Below are positions 36,718 through 48,254 of a stretch of DNA of 64,000 bases, piece by piece. The translations under genes were made by a program, and so were the position numbers. Position 1 is the first letter of the stretch; every line of letters starts with the position of its first letter. The notes beneath the pieces are model-generated. The model was given only the letters and a program-made list of their open reading frames with translations, did no database searches and had not been told where the DNA came from. The DNA lies in NCBI GenBank assembly GCA_023105745.1, contig JALGQZ010000004.1, forward strand, positions 41,554,437 through 41,618,436. Reading direction: 5' to 3'. This stretch comes from Austropuccinia psidii (Eukaryota; Basidiomycota; Pucciniomycetes; Pucciniales; Sphaerophragmiaceae).

Positions 36718-37040
36718 GTACCCCCCACCTTTGATGGTGAGCTCCTAAGCACCAAGACAAGGTCAAAAGCCTGTTGAGATGGATTGTATTTAGGGGCTCT
36801 AGAGGTGTTGTAATTTTTGAAAATGAAGTTTGGCATATGGCATAGGGACAATTTGGTCTTATTTTGAAATTTGGCTTTTTTTGTGTAGGAATTGAGTTAG
36901 TGTAAAAATTTTTCATCAAGAGTATAAGGAAAAAGAAATTTTGAAGTAATATAATGAAATAAAGTGAAATAGAACATAGAAGAAAGAAAATAAAATAAAC
37001 AGAAATGAATTTTTTGGAGGTTCCAATCTTTATCACAGAT

Positions 37041-37490
37041 GCTGATAATTCATTTGGATTAGCCAAGGACCTGGAGAAGGACATTTATTCCAGGTTCTTA
37101 CAGAGTGGCCAAGGTGAGGCTTTGACAGATTTAAGACCTCTCAAGAAAGCTCACACCAGGAGAGGAACTTAATTTTTGTAGTTACAAATCCCACCAGTTC
37201 CATAAGATTAAAGCAGAAATACAATAAGGATTAACTTGAAGTATAAGAGGCATGGAAAGTAAATTTAAGGATTAATGGTCCATTTTCCCAAGTGAAAATG
37301 GAAATTAGGATTGAAATGAATTTTGAAAGCTTGGCTAGAGATCTGTGTCCAAAAAATTTACAAGTGCTCACAGAGTGGCCAAGGCCATGCTTACAACAAG
37401 AAGGGTAGAATACCTCCAAAGGTGCATACCAGGAGTGAGAACTTACCTTTGGAAATTCCTCTCCCCACCAAGCACCATAAAAAAGGATCA
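37041..37490 (+). repeat. Imperfect duplication, about 270 bp apart, in gypsy-2 3' region
   Basis: CAGAGTGGCCAAGG at 37102 recurs at 37372. Each is followed by related blocks (GAAAGCTCACACCAGGAGAG versus AGGTGCATACCAGGAGTGAG). The copy nearer the polyprotein retains the coding end. This lies between the chromodomain and the 3' LTR. Confidence 0.4.
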
Positions 37491-37740
37491 AGTTCTTTTA
37501 GAATATTTTCCTGGTTTGTCAGGATACAATTGATGGAAATAATCAACAATTTCAGGGAAATTATTGAGGTTTTCAGATGGTTCCCAAGTAGATCTTTCTG
37601 GGTCTTGACTTAAACCTTTCCATTCCACCAGATACCATAATTTTCTTCTCTTGAGCTTGGAATCCGGTATTTGAGTTACTTCCCATTTCTCTTCTTCTTT
37701 AATGATTATTGTAGGAGGAGGCTCTTGATCCCTATTTGTG
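37486..37740 (-). pseudogene. Chromodomain at the end of the gypsy-2 polyprotein (open frame)
   Basis: An uninterrupted minus-strand frame without an internal ATG reads NRDQEPPPTIIIKEEEKWEV, then QIPDSKLKRRKLWYLVEWKG, LSQDPERSTWEPSENL and FHQLYPDKPGK, ending in a stop near 37486. The YLVEWKG...STWEP core contains the aromatic cage residues of a canonical chromodomain, the module that in chromoviruses binds methylated histone tails to guide integration. It is the best preserved protein segment of the element, though the rest of the polyprotein is broken. Confidence 0.8.
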
Positions 37741-37799
37741 ATAATTGATGTCTTTACTGGTTCAGAGAGGTAAATATGGAAGACTGGGTGGATGGACTT

Positions 37800-38720
37800 C
37801 CATTTGGATAGGAGCTTTAGCTGGTGGAGTGAGTACTTAATTTCTTAAATACTGGAAAAGGATCTAACCATCTTTCTGAAAGTCTTTTGGTGGGTATTTT
37901 TTATTTTATGTTCTTGGAGGAAATCCATACCATGTCACCATGATTGAAAAAAGGTTGACTTTATCTACTTTTATCTGCATACTTCTTGAGCCTGTTTAGG
38001 GAAACTTCTAGTTCACTCTCTAAATATTTCTGTAATGATTGAATTTTTGAAGATAAATTTCCAGCATTAGTGTCTTTAGTGATCTGAACTGAGTCTAATT
38101 TGGGATGTCTTCCATAAAAAGTGAAAAAAAGTGATTTTTTTGTTGAAGAGTGGTCAGATTTATTGTAGGAGAATTCAGCCAGAGGGATTCAGATTTTCAC
38201 AGAATCTTGATGGATGACATACATCCAAAAGTACTGTTCTAGTATCTAATTTACCATCTCTGTCTCTAAATTAGTTTCAGGGTGATAAGCAGTTGAAAGA
38301 TCTCTTGAAATCTTGAGCTGCTTACAAAGATTGTTCCAAAAGTAAGAAACAAAAATAGCACAGCTATTACTGACAATTATTGAAGGAAGGCCATGTTTTG
38401 AGAAAATATTCTTGATGAATAAATGGGCCAAATACAGTGAAGTAATTGAAAGCATTGTTGGAATAAATAGTGCCATTCTTGAGAATATTTTCACTATGAC
38501 CAGAATTTATTCAAAGGAATTTGACAGTGTTAATTGAGCTATTAAGTACATTGAGAGAAAAATCCAAAGAACATTTGAAATTGGAAGAGGATTTAGTAGT
38601 CCAAAATGTTTTTGATTAATATTTTTGTTTTTCAAGCACTTTGGACAGGATAAAACATAATCCTTGATGAATTGAGTCATTCCAGACCAGTGGAAATCCC
38701 ACTTGACCAGTTTGAGAGTC
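37800..38720 (-). pseudogene. Integrase region of gypsy-2
   Basis: The open block 38494-38246 reads FSRMALFIPTMLSITSLYLA, HLFIKNIFSKHGLPSIIVSN and LKISRDLSTAYHPETNLETE. It is a chromoviral integrase core in which the second catalytic aspartate (consensus VSD) is asparagine. Q/G-to-other changes also alter the usual DGQTERVN. Broken frames at 38720-38500 hold the W.G.TQFI zinc-finger side. 38200-37800 holds the C-terminal part, with KLSERWLDPF- and HPVFHIYLS-like pieces. It is inactive. Confidence 0.75.
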
Positions 38721-38769
38721 TTTTATTGGAAAGGGTGGCCAGGCAGAGGAGAGTCATGATGATTTTTAA

Positions 38770-39480
38770 GTATCATGAGTTTAATTGTGGGGCCATTTGG
38801 GACCAGCACCCAATCTTTGAAGAGGAGAATTTACGAGGAAGGATCAAGAGAATAATATTAAACAGATTTACCTTTATCAAAATCTTGAGGGAAATTTCTA
38901 TTGTGAGAATACTTCCATAATTTCTTCTCAATTGAATCAATAAAATTTGAAAATATTCCACCTTGACTGAAAAGAATTTTGAGGCGTGGACTTCATATTG
39001 ATTAATTATTTGTTGGAAATTCATTGGATTCTTTCTGATTAAATCCTCTCCCCTCTCTGAATAAATGTTGTCCCAATGTGATAAGGCATCTAGAAGAGTA
39101 GTCAAGCCTCCAGGGAGGTAATTTATTGAGAAGTGTAATTAAGCCCAGTGGGCTTGGTGGAGAGTAAGGACCCTTGAGTTCATGAATTATTGAAGAGAGG
39201 AATAATTGGTGAAAACTTCAAAAGAAAAGCAAAGCAAAAGAAAATCCCTCAGCCTCTTGAGATCCCCAGCTATTTCAAGGAGTTCCTTGTCATGAATCTA
39301 ATAGTTGAGCTCTTATGGAATAATTTTTCAGCCATAAAAAACAATGGGATGTTCTCCTTACTCAGTACAGCACCCAAGTCATAATCTGATTAATTGGTCT
39401 TTACAATGGTTGGTAGAGAAGGATTGAAGTGAGAAAGAATTTGAGAAGTGGTTAAGTCCTCTTTGAGTTGGTGAAACTGG
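38770..39480 (-). pseudogene. RNase H and linker region of gypsy-2
   Basis: Around 39420 the minus strand reads TIVKTN, a stop, then SDYDLGAVLS. It matches the RNase H start 'TDASDYALGAVLS' with the first catalytic aspartate changed to asparagine. Fragments follow (RGIFFCFAFLLKFS in a shifted frame). Then comes the open block 39105-38773 with TTLLDALSHWDNIYSERGED and NPMNFQQIINQ, the end of RNase H and the tether to integrase. Confidence 0.7.
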
Positions 39481-39559
39481 CTAAGAGCTTCCTCATTGAG
39501 GGGTTAAACAGAATTATTCTTGAGGAATTTTGTGAGTGAACTGATTGCCTTTGAATAAT

Positions 39560-40370
39560 TCTTGACTAATTGGCAGTAGAAGTTGGCAAAGCCCAGGGAT
39601 TATCTAAGAGCCTTGAGGTTTCTTTAAGGAAGACAAGTAAGTATTTTCTGAAATTTTGATTGGTCCATCTTGAGGCCTTCAGAAGAAACAACATAAGCCA
39701 GGTACTCAACACTTGAAGAATAAAAAAGGAACTTGGACGCCATTGAAAACAGGTTATGAGCCCTGATCCTGGAAAGAACAGTGCCTCAGACTTAGAGAAT
39801 ACCATAATATTATCCAGATAATTCATAACATAAACATCTGGAAGATAAGAGAAACTATAATTGACAATATTTTGAAAAAATGCTGGAACATTTATGAGCC
39901 CAAATGGAATAACCAAGTACTCATAACTACCATATTCAGTTCTAAAAGCTGTCAAGTGTTGATCACCCTCCTTGATTCTGAGAATACTAGATTAGCCACA
40001 AAAATAAATCTTGGAGAAGATATAAGAACCACTGAAACACAGAAAAGCTGGTTCATAGGAGTAACAAGATACTTGTTCTTCCTAGTAACAGAATCGAGTT
40101 TGTGGTAATCAACACACAAAAGAAGGCCACCATATTTCTTTTTAACAAAGAGGACAGGTTCTACTGCTTAATAGGAGCTTGGGAATATGAAACCTTTCTT
40201 TAAATCCTCTGAAATGTAGGCCCTGAGTGTCTTTGACTCTTGTTTTGACAAATAGTAGATGATCCCAACTGTTGGTAGAGATCCCTCCAGCTCAATATGA
40301 TGATCACAGGAGCTGTGAGAAGGACTTTTTTTCTTCTTTAACATTGGAGAATACATCTAAATAGTGGTGA
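39560..40370 (-). pseudogene. Reverse transcriptase region of gypsy-2
   Basis: 40356-40168 holds the fingers: HIELEGSLPTVGIIYYLSKQ, then ESKTLRAYISEDLKKGFIFP. 39955-39566 holds the palm: TAFRTEYGSYEYLVIPFGLI, NVPAFFQNIVN and DVYVMNYLDNIMVFSKSEA. The catalytic YLDD pair reads YLDN, from a G-to-A change. The FGL.NVPA.FQ motif is typical of Ty3/gypsy. Stops separate the two parts. Confidence 0.8.
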
Positions 40371-40599
40371 TAAGCAGAAGGAACAGCCTCCCTCATGGTT
40401 TCAATTGCTTCTGGCTCATCTTCTTGATCCCACAACTCCTCCATGGAGCCATGATAAGATGAAGGAGGAAGGTGCACATTCCCATGGAAGAGATAAATTG
40501 AATGTATATAATTATGTTCTGCAACATCTTTTATTTCTTTAAAGACTTAATCTATAGAGGATAGTAATTACTGATGGGAGTTGGGAGAAGGAATATGGA

Positions 40600-41080
40600 C
40601 AGAAACTCAAAATTATGGTGTTCTATAATTTCCAACCAGAGATGCACATGTATTGGCAAAGGAAATATCATTACTGAAAGAATTAGAAGGATCATGATAC
40701 TCCTTATGATCAGGGTTAAAGATGACCATCCCTTTCCTTAAATAAATAGATGGATTAAAATGATTCAGGAAGTCAAATCCCAATATGAGGTCTGCTACCT
40801 TGGGAGTATCAATGACTAAAAGGTCCAAGTCAAAGCATGGGAAGTAAAGGAGATAAACCATATATTCAGTATATTGAGTCAAAAATAAATAAGGGGACTC
40901 TGAGAAGTCCAAAATGATAAGAGGAATCCTCTCTGGGAGTTCTTATATGGTCACAGAATACTTGTGAACAAACTGCTTTGCAATAAGTGAGTTTTTAGCA
41001 GAAAAATCAATGAGAATACTGTAAAACACATCAGAGAGAGAAGAAAAAAATTGAGAGAATTTTTGACACCAGTATTCAAA
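40600..41080 (-). pseudogene. Aspartic protease region of gypsy-2
   Basis: Near 41020 the minus strand reads VFYSILIDFSAKNSLIAKQF. This corresponds to the retropepsin active site (L-D-S-G-A), here IDFSA. The open block 40912-40613 continues with SPYLFLTQYTEYMVYLLYFP and KVADLILGFDFLNHFNPSI. The 'ILGFDFL..HNP.ID' segment is the conserved C-terminal half of gypsy proteases. One stop separates the two parts. Confidence 0.65.
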
Positions 41081-41099
41081 ATGCACAAGTGTACTCTGG

Positions 41100-42460
41100 G
41101 TGGAAAATAGTGAATACCATTGAGTGAAACATGATATTCACTCAGGCTTTTCCCTTACTGGGAAATCTGCCTGCTGGTTGGGTAAGCTGGCTTTGATACC
41201 TTTTGACACAAGCCTCAAGACTATTCTTTCAACCACAATATACACACAAGCCCTCTTTAAATATTCTTTCTTTTTCAGAACACATACGCTTGTGGTCCTT
41301 ATTCACAATGGAAGAATGGGGCTTGTCCCTTTTCTGAACCCTTAAATTATTCTTCTTATGATTTGAGATTGAAGAATTTTGAGTATTAGAAGAACTTTAT
41401 TTTGAGGCTTCAGTATTCTTTTATGAAAATTATTCTTCTCCTTCTCCCTCTAATGGTACCTGGTAAAAACTCCCAGGGTGACATCCATTGATTCTTGAAG
41501 AGAATCAATGATTGAAAGATGGGATTCCAGTTTATCCAGAATTCTGGAGGCCAATCCCTTCATTAAATGATGAATAAGAGCCCTTTCAGACCAATCCCCA
41601 CTTCTTGAAACCAAAATTCTTAAAGCAGAAATTTATAAAGAAGTATGACCTCCTCCATTCATTCTTAGGCCATGCAGCTCTGCTTCAGATTTTCTAGCTT
41701 TGTTTGGGTACCTAAATAAAGTAGAGAGTTGGGATTCAAATAAGGCCCAGTTATTGAGGAGGCAATCTGGGTCTCTATTTGTGAGGTTTGATATATAAGT
41801 CTCAATCCATTTCTCACCTCTTTCAATAAGAAATAAATTGGCATAAATAACTTTCTTCCTGTGTTAAAAAGAGATTTGCCTTTTCATTATGAAAGATCAT
41901 CTGGAAGGACTGAATAAAGCTTCTGACTTTGAAGGGCTTAGTCCCATAGAAGAAGTCTGGTGCCTTCATAGAGTGTTTCTTGCAGGCTGTTGGTCTTCAA
42001 TCTTCAGAAGATGAAGCAGCTTGATGATTGGCCATAATTTGTGTCATTTTTTTCATGATGGCCAATGAAGATGGTTCAGCCTGATGAGAGACAGGCTGAT
42101 TAGACTGGGATAGAGTTGGCCCTCCAGTACCTTGAGGTGCAGCCTCAGTACCATCAAGCTCTTTCTCTTACATGGAATTCACCTCCTCCTATGCATAATC
42201 CTGACCAGGACCTTTGAGATTGGTCCTTTAAATGCCTGAAAAAGTGCCAACTACTCCTAAAAAGGAATTTGATTTTATTGGACCTATTACTTCCTTCCTG
42301 GATGGTGCTTCTTCTTTGATTATTACTCCTCTGTCTAATTAGGCCCTCAGTTGAGGAACTTCTGGGGTTCCATAAAGAGGCACTCTTGTTGTTTAAGTGA
42401 GAACAGTTTGAATTCTGACCTGAGATATTTTATTTATTTCAGGAGGTGAATGTTGGATAG
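41100..42460 (-). pseudogene. gag region of gypsy-2
   Basis: Near 41980-41880 the minus strand reads MKAPDFFYGTKPFKVRSFIQ, then SFQMIFHNEKANL, a retrotransposon Gag capsid motif I recognise from rust elements. Near 42110-42010 SQSNQPVSHQAEPS and MKKMTQIMAN precede it. Near 41260-41210 LCVYCG, a stop, and KNSLEACVKR is a damaged CX2CX4HX4C knuckle (histidine missing). The remaining frames are broken. Confidence 0.7.
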
Positions 42461-43214
42461 GCATAATTTTAAGGGTGAAATGAGAAATAAACAATAAAAT
42501 AAAAAAATTTAGTATAAAAAACTTGAGGTAAATCAAATGAAAGAGTGAAGTCAAAAATCAGAATCAACATCTTGAGGAAAATAAAAGTAAATAATGTTCT
42601 TGCAGTCAGACAATAAACAAATCAATCTTTAAGGGTAATTGAGTATGAGATCTTGATAAACTTCACTGAATGAATATTTCAGAATCAATCAAATCAAAAT
42701 CTTTATTAATCCAAATCAATAATTCTTGAGGAAAAAGTCAATAAATAATAAAACAAGTCAATAAATATTAAGGTCAATCAAATTCTTGAGGTAAAAACCA
42801 ATCAATCAATATGAAATCAAATTAAAATATTTCTTTTAATTAATATTCTTGAAGAATATTTCAAAATTAATCTTGATGAACAAATATTTGGGTCTGAAAT
42901 AAAATTTGAGAAAAATTTAACAAGAAAAATAACCTGGGACCTTGATTAAAATATAGTGGAATAAAAATGACTAATATTTTCAGCCAGACAATTTTTAAAA
43001 AAAAGATAGTTTGATGAATATTTCAAGGAAAAACTATAAAGAGAAAATTAATTTTTTATAATGAGGAATGAGTGAGAGAAAAATGAGAAGCAATGAAAAA
43101 TCATTGAATTAATTAAGTGTTAAAGAGTCATAATTTCAATGAAATGGGTGAATTAATTAATAAGAAAAAAATGAATCAATGGAATTAAAATAAATTATGA
43201 GTTAATTAATATAA

Positions 43215-43677
43215 TGTCACAGGGCTTCTGGGGAAAAGAGAGTGGCCTGCCACTAAGTAATCAAGTACTCACTTGGAGGGCTCCAAAAGGATGAAGAACT
43301 AATTTAAATATATATCTCTTTAAGTAAAATTAGAGAAAGTACAAATATTCCAAAGATAAGAAAAGAAGCCAAAGAGCCGACCAAATTAATCCTCAACTCA
43401 CTGTTTCAACCTGCCAGAAAGAACAATGGAATTAGTAAAGGATATGACCACTAATATCTGCTGACAGGAAAAGAAAAGATAAAAACTACTGACTTATAAG
43501 TATCAGTATTTACTTTCAATAATGAGAAGAATATAATAATAGGAATAAATCTAATATATTAATTAGCTGGGGAAAAAGTCCCCAGGGGCTAAAAGGTGGC
43601 CAGTATATTTGAAAATCTGAAATACTGATCCTGGAGGATTTATCAGCCAACTGCATTGAATTTTTTTGGAAATAACA
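43215..43677. mobile_element. LTR-like unit (~463 bp), probable solo LTR nested in gypsy-2
   Basis: It begins TGTCACAGGGCTTCTGGGGA and ends GAAATAACA. It aligns with 12063-12540 in gypsy-1. Shared blocks include CTCACTGTTTCAACCTGCCA, AATATATTAATTAGCTGGGG and the hairpin CTGGGGAAAAAGTCCCCAG. Finding the same unit at different positions of two unrelated gypsy copies argues that it is an independent insertion. Confidence 0.5.
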
Positions 43678-43886
43678 TGTCTGTTCATCTTAAGAATTTA
43701 GCTGCATTTCTTGAATTCCCACAGTGGAAAATTAATTGACCCAAAAGGGTCAATGCCATACAGGTTTCCTGAATACAGCCTGGATGTTCCAATTGAGTTT
43801 TCCATGGAGTGATTGATCTCTTGATTCCTTTACAACTGATTTGATAAACAACAACCTCTTTAAATTTCCCTTTAAGTATCCTGGGC

Positions 43887-43910
43887 CAGTATTCCCTTAA
43901 GGGAATACTG
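43887..43910. other. Perfect 24-bp palindrome
   Basis: The half-site CAGTATTCCCTT is followed immediately by its exact reverse complement AAGGGAATACTG. It lies in the gypsy-2 leader. The role is unknown. It could be a hairpin in the genomic RNA or a protein-binding site. Confidence 0.9.
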
Positions 43911-44107
43911 TTGAATTGAAATTAACAACACTTTAAGGGCCAGGTGATTTGTGTTCTCAAATGGTCTTCTGGATACCATCATGTATTTCAAGCTTTAGTG
44001 ACTGTAGTCTTCCTTAAAAATGGAATGATGTACTTATGATTTGACTTGAAATTATTAAATGAAGTATTTAGATAATCACCATTTGATTTCTGAGAAAAAT
44101 TGGTTTA

Positions 44108-44718
44108 TAATGGTTTATAACAAAATATATGCCCCATTCCTGCTTCCTACAGCTATGGGTCCATGGCTGGGGAAGGGTTTCCCTTGTCTTTAGGGGAAAC
44201 CCTTCTTAAAGTGACTGGTGGCCTCTGGTGGCTTGAATATTGAGGGTACATGGCCAATGATGGCCAAGTGAGGCTTTTGGGTAATTTTTGTCATTTGAGA
44301 TTGGTGGACTAAAATGGGGCCAGGCAGACCCACCTGGAAGTGGGGGCCAAAGGTCTGGCCTCATTCGATTTAGGCCAGAAGGGGCCTAAAGGGTCCCATG
44401 GTATGTGACCTATGGACTTTAGAGGGCCCAAATGGCCCAAAAAGGCCATTTAGGTCAAAAAACCCCCAATAAAAGGGGGTGGGCTATAGGCCCCTGGAGT
44501 TCTGAGGAGACACCCAAGGCCCAATTTTAGTGAAATGGCCTGGGGGAGGGGATTATGGAAACAGCCCCATAAGCCACTTTATATAGGATATGTCCAGGAC
44601 AATTGGGTGTGGCCAAAGGCCATTTCACACCACCATGGGCCAATTGGCCATAAATGTGTTCAGGCTATAATTTCCACAAAAAACCAATTGGGGGTGTTCT
44701 TTCCCATGTTTGTTGAAA
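44108..44718 (-). repeat. Right (5') LTR of gypsy-2
   Basis: Matches 36060-36717 at about four of five bases by eye. It carries a short insertion (GCTTCCTACAGCTATGGGTC) and lacks the GCCAGAGGCTATCACTTTC block present in the left LTR. It ends near TGTTTGTTGAAA, a worn form of GGTTGTGACA. Confidence 0.7.
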
Positions 44719-44723
44719 TATCC

Positions 44724-46800
44724 TACTGTGATTGGGGAATTGATTTTCACTCAGGTTTTCAATTTTTTCTATCTTCCACAGAAAAGTCAGCAACCTCATT
44801 ATAATGTTTTTGAATTCAAACAGGTGAATAAATTACTTCTCCTTATGCAAACCAAAAATCTTATAAATTAATTCTACACTCATTTTTTTTGATTCTTGAT
44901 ATTAATAAAGTTTTGTTTTTATTGACTTTCTGTACCAAGGTCTGCATAATATGAAAATCAGGAATTAATTTCCAATTTCTTGTGTAGGCTCAAATATCAA
45001 TTGATGTGAGGAATTATTTCAGGGAGATCAAACTTTAATGATTTTCTTATTAAATTTTCTCATCCTTATTTTTTAAAAAAATATTTCTTTCATAAAAATA
45101 TTTGGAATTTATTTTAAAATCCATCTTATATTACCATTTTTGTAGTAATTATAGCTTGATTACCATGTTTATATTTAATAATTAATAATTATCTTTTTCA
45201 TCTAGTTAATTAGGTATATCAATATGAAAGATTTGTTGTAAAATATAGATGCACTTTTATATTTCTATTCATACCTAATTGACAACAAGAAAATTTGAAA
45301 CTCTTGAAAAAAACCCATGATATAAATGTGTTCAATTTTATATATATTTAGAATTGGATGAAGAGATTCACAATAAATTTCAAAAAAAGCACTTTTTTGG
45401 ATGTGAGATTTATATAATTAATATGAGAACTACCCCCTCCAATTCATACATTTTGATCAAGCATTCATGCTTTATTATCAGATTAAGAAACCTTATTGGA
45501 GAATATTTATATCAATAGAATAAGCTCAAACTAGTGTTACAGCTGATTTTTTTCAATGAGCTCATTTTATTGCTTGATATAAACTATTTATGTCATGATA
45601 TTTCCTTCTTAATCCTGAAATATCTGAAGTTTTATTATTCCAATAATCCACCTTTCAGATATTTTTAGCTTCTGATACCCTTCAACTGTGTTTTATAGTA
45701 AAATGATGTGTATCATATTTTTCCATTTCCTTCACAAAAACAAATATATATTTGGAAATATAAATTTAGTTATTTACATAATTTGATCAAATTAATGAGC
45801 TCTATAAAATGAAATACCAAGATTCTTAATCTCATGGAACGATAATTGAAAAAAATGATTAAATTGTGTATTTCCCTTTAATTTTGCAACTTCTTCCTTT
45901 AATATAGGAATTTTATTAAGAATTTTGAAAATAAATCTATATATATCTACTTATACATTGACATATGTTTCTAAATTATAATTTGGTACCAGATTTTTAT
46001 TTGGAATTTTTTTATAAAATATCAATTGAGATTATATATATGTAAGACTTAAGCCTTTCAAAAAACATATATCATTCACTTCCTTCATTCAAAAAGTTTT
46101 TTCTATCAATTTTTCCAAAAATGAAACGGTTGAAGCTGAAAAGGTGGATTTCCAATTCATACAATTGCTTCAAATTAACTTATGCTCCTATACAGGTAGA
46201 AGGATAATTTTATCTTGAAAGAAATCTTGTTTTTCCAAGTTTTTTTTACTAAATGGAAGAAAAATTTAAAAGAATTTCATTGTAATAACTTAGTGTTTTT
46301 TTTTGTTTTCTTGATTTAGATAAATAAGGGTGAAATTAATTGAATTAAATCTTTAAACCAATTTTTAATTCTTAATATCAGTGGAAATGACAATTGAACT
46401 ATTATCATTCCACTATATAGTCTTTTTAATTCAAATAATGTTTATGAAAAGAATGTTTTAAATGGTAGATGTGTCAAATTTCATGAAATTACTATTGTTA
46501 TAAATGTCTTGATATAAGAGTTTTTAATGTGATAAAAAAATTATTGATAAAAACACTTTCTATTAAGTATTCAGATGAATGAGTCAAATAGGAACAGAGT
46601 ATCCTGTGGAATTTTCTTTGAAACTTTTGTATCAACTCTAACTGGTCAGAAATTTGGTTGATTTATCACAATATTGATGCCTCCAGAAGTCATCATACTA
46701 ATAAATAGCTCCTAAAATCCCTTCTGTTGTTTTTCACTTTCTTTAGAAATTTGGGTGAAAAATATTTCTAACTTTATTCAAATTTGGCTCAAACCTTTTT
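44724..46800. other. AT-rich sequence, nothing recognised
   Basis: No sizeable ORF and no repeat boundary was recognised between gypsy-2 and X copy 2. Confidence 0.5.
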
Positions 46801-47199
46801 CCAACCCACTTTCCTTGGCTGGGATGTAGTCAAGCTTGACACAAATTAGATACTGGATTAATTTATATCTCATTATTATTATAAATTTGTGAATTCTAAA
46901 GCAAAAAATACTATTTCTGAGGTGATTGATTATAATCAGTCACACAGAAAATTCATTGAATTATTTCAAATAAAGGAACTCTATGCAATTATAACCCATT
47001 TCAAAAAAAAAGGAATATCTTTGGACTTTGGGCTTTGTTCAATTTCTTTTGATGGTTTTATGATACAACCACAAAGAATCAAGTAAACTATATATTTAAT
47101 ATATTCTGATCCACTGGGAATTTATACAGAAAAATGTATTATTTGTGATATATATAGCATGTCCTAAAGAAAAATTCTCCCTAATTCTTCTAAGCTATT

Positions 47200-47892
47200 A
47201 TCAAAGAGTTTTTTCTTTATTTCACATCAATTTGTTCTTTTATTACCTTTACTTTTATCATTTTTTTGTGAAATTCTTTTTACATTCCACAAATATATCA
47301 TTTTCAATCATCCTGAACTTTTTCATTTTTGTATTGTTTTCCTTAGTTTTTTTGGATTGTAATTGATTACTTTGGCTTTTTGATTTTTTTTTGTTTCTTA
47401 ATTTTTTTTCCAAATTTTCTTTATTCCTTTTGATTTTTTTTATTTTGTTTAATTTTTGGTAATTTTCTTGAATTTTTACTTTTTTTATAATATTGGTTTT
47501 TGATTTTCACTCTCTCTTCCATTTTTAATTGGAAATTCTGCAATATCAATTTACTCATTTTTTACTTTTATTCTTTCATGTTTTTGTCTTTTAATTCTTT
47601 TACTTATTTATGATTTTTATTTTTTGAATTTTTTATTACATTTCTTTGGACTTTGGATTTCCTTCAAATTTTTGAAATTTTTAAATTCCTTTATTTTTTG
47701 GAATTTTTTTGATTTGTTTTGTTTTCAGATTTTGATTTTTTTTTACTTTTTTTAATTTTTTAATTGTTTTTCTTATTGTTTTGACTTTTTTTATTTTCTT
47801 TTTTCTATTTCTTCATTTTCTTCTTTTTTTTTGTGGGGTTAAAATACTCCAAATCAGGTCTTATGCACCCCAAGAAAATTAGAAAATAACAA
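47200..47892. repeat. T-rich arm and inverted core of the strand-switch structure (X copy 2)
   Basis: T-rich plus-strand sequence runs to TTTTTTTTTTGTGGGGTT near 47840. A spacer follows, then GCACCCCAAG, after which the plus strand is A-rich to about 49850 apart from the MULE insertion. The core arms are weaker than in copy 1. Confidence 0.55.
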
Positions 47893-48095
47893 ATAAAAAA
47901 TAAAAAAAATAAAAAAAATAAAAAAAATAAAAAAAATAAAAAAAATAAAAAAAATAAAAAAAATAAAAAAAATAAAAAAAATAAAAAAAATAAAAAAAAT
48001 AAAAAAAATAAAAAAAATAAAAAAAATAAAAAAAATAAAAAAAATAAAAAAAATACAAAAAATAAAAAAAATAAAAAAAATAAAAAAAATAAAAA
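47893..48095 (+). repeat. Minisatellite (TAAAAAAAA)n, 9-bp unit
   Basis: About 22 nearly perfect units of T followed by eight As, with one C interruption near 48056. It lies in the A-rich arm of X copy 2. Confidence 0.95.
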
Positions 48096-48096
48096 G

Positions 48097-48254
48097 TAAA
48101 TAAAATTAAATAAAATTAAATAAAATTAAATAAAATTAAATAAAATTAAATAAAATTAAATAAAATTAAATAAAATTTAATAAAATTAAATAAAATTAAA
48201 TAAAATTAAATAAAATTAAATAAAATTAAATAAAATTAAATAAAATTAAATAAA
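48097..48254 (+). repeat. Minisatellite (TAAAATTAAA)n, 10-bp unit
   Basis: About 15 units with one variant (AAAATTTAA near 48175). The array resumes on the far side of the MULE derivative (49607-49635, TAAATAAAATTGAATAAAAT), showing that the transposon inserted into it. Confidence 0.95.

Larger units (their letters stand above)
42461..44107 (-). other. 5' leader of gypsy-2, noncoding, with nested LTR-like unit and palindrome
   Basis: No protein motif is recognised. 42480-43210 is A-rich with repeated ATCAATCAA/AATAATCTTGA-like words (for example TTCTTGAGG at 42723 and 42783). 43215-43677 is the LTR-like unit listed separately. 43887-43910 is a perfect 24-bp palindrome. A primer-binding site beside the 5' LTR could not be identified. 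Confidence 0.45.
36057..44718 (-). mobile_element. Ty3/gypsy chromovirus, decayed (gypsy-2)
   Basis: Homologous LTR sequences at ~36060-36717 and ~44108-44718 flank, in minus-strand order, gag with knuckle remnant, protease, reverse transcriptase, RNase H, integrase and a chromodomain. At the inner edge of the 3' LTR the minus strand reads AAAGGTGGGGGGTAC then TGTCACAACC, a good polypurine tract joined to a typical LTR start. The proteins differ clearly from gypsy-1, so it is a separate family. A short LTR-like unit (43215-43677) lies in the 5' leader. The right flank of the element is degraded, so no target duplication could be fixed. Confidence 0.8.

Noticed and set aside
36599..37084. 161-codon minus-strand ORF
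   Set aside because: It runs across the gypsy-2 LTR/internal boundary, and its translation shows no polyprotein motif.
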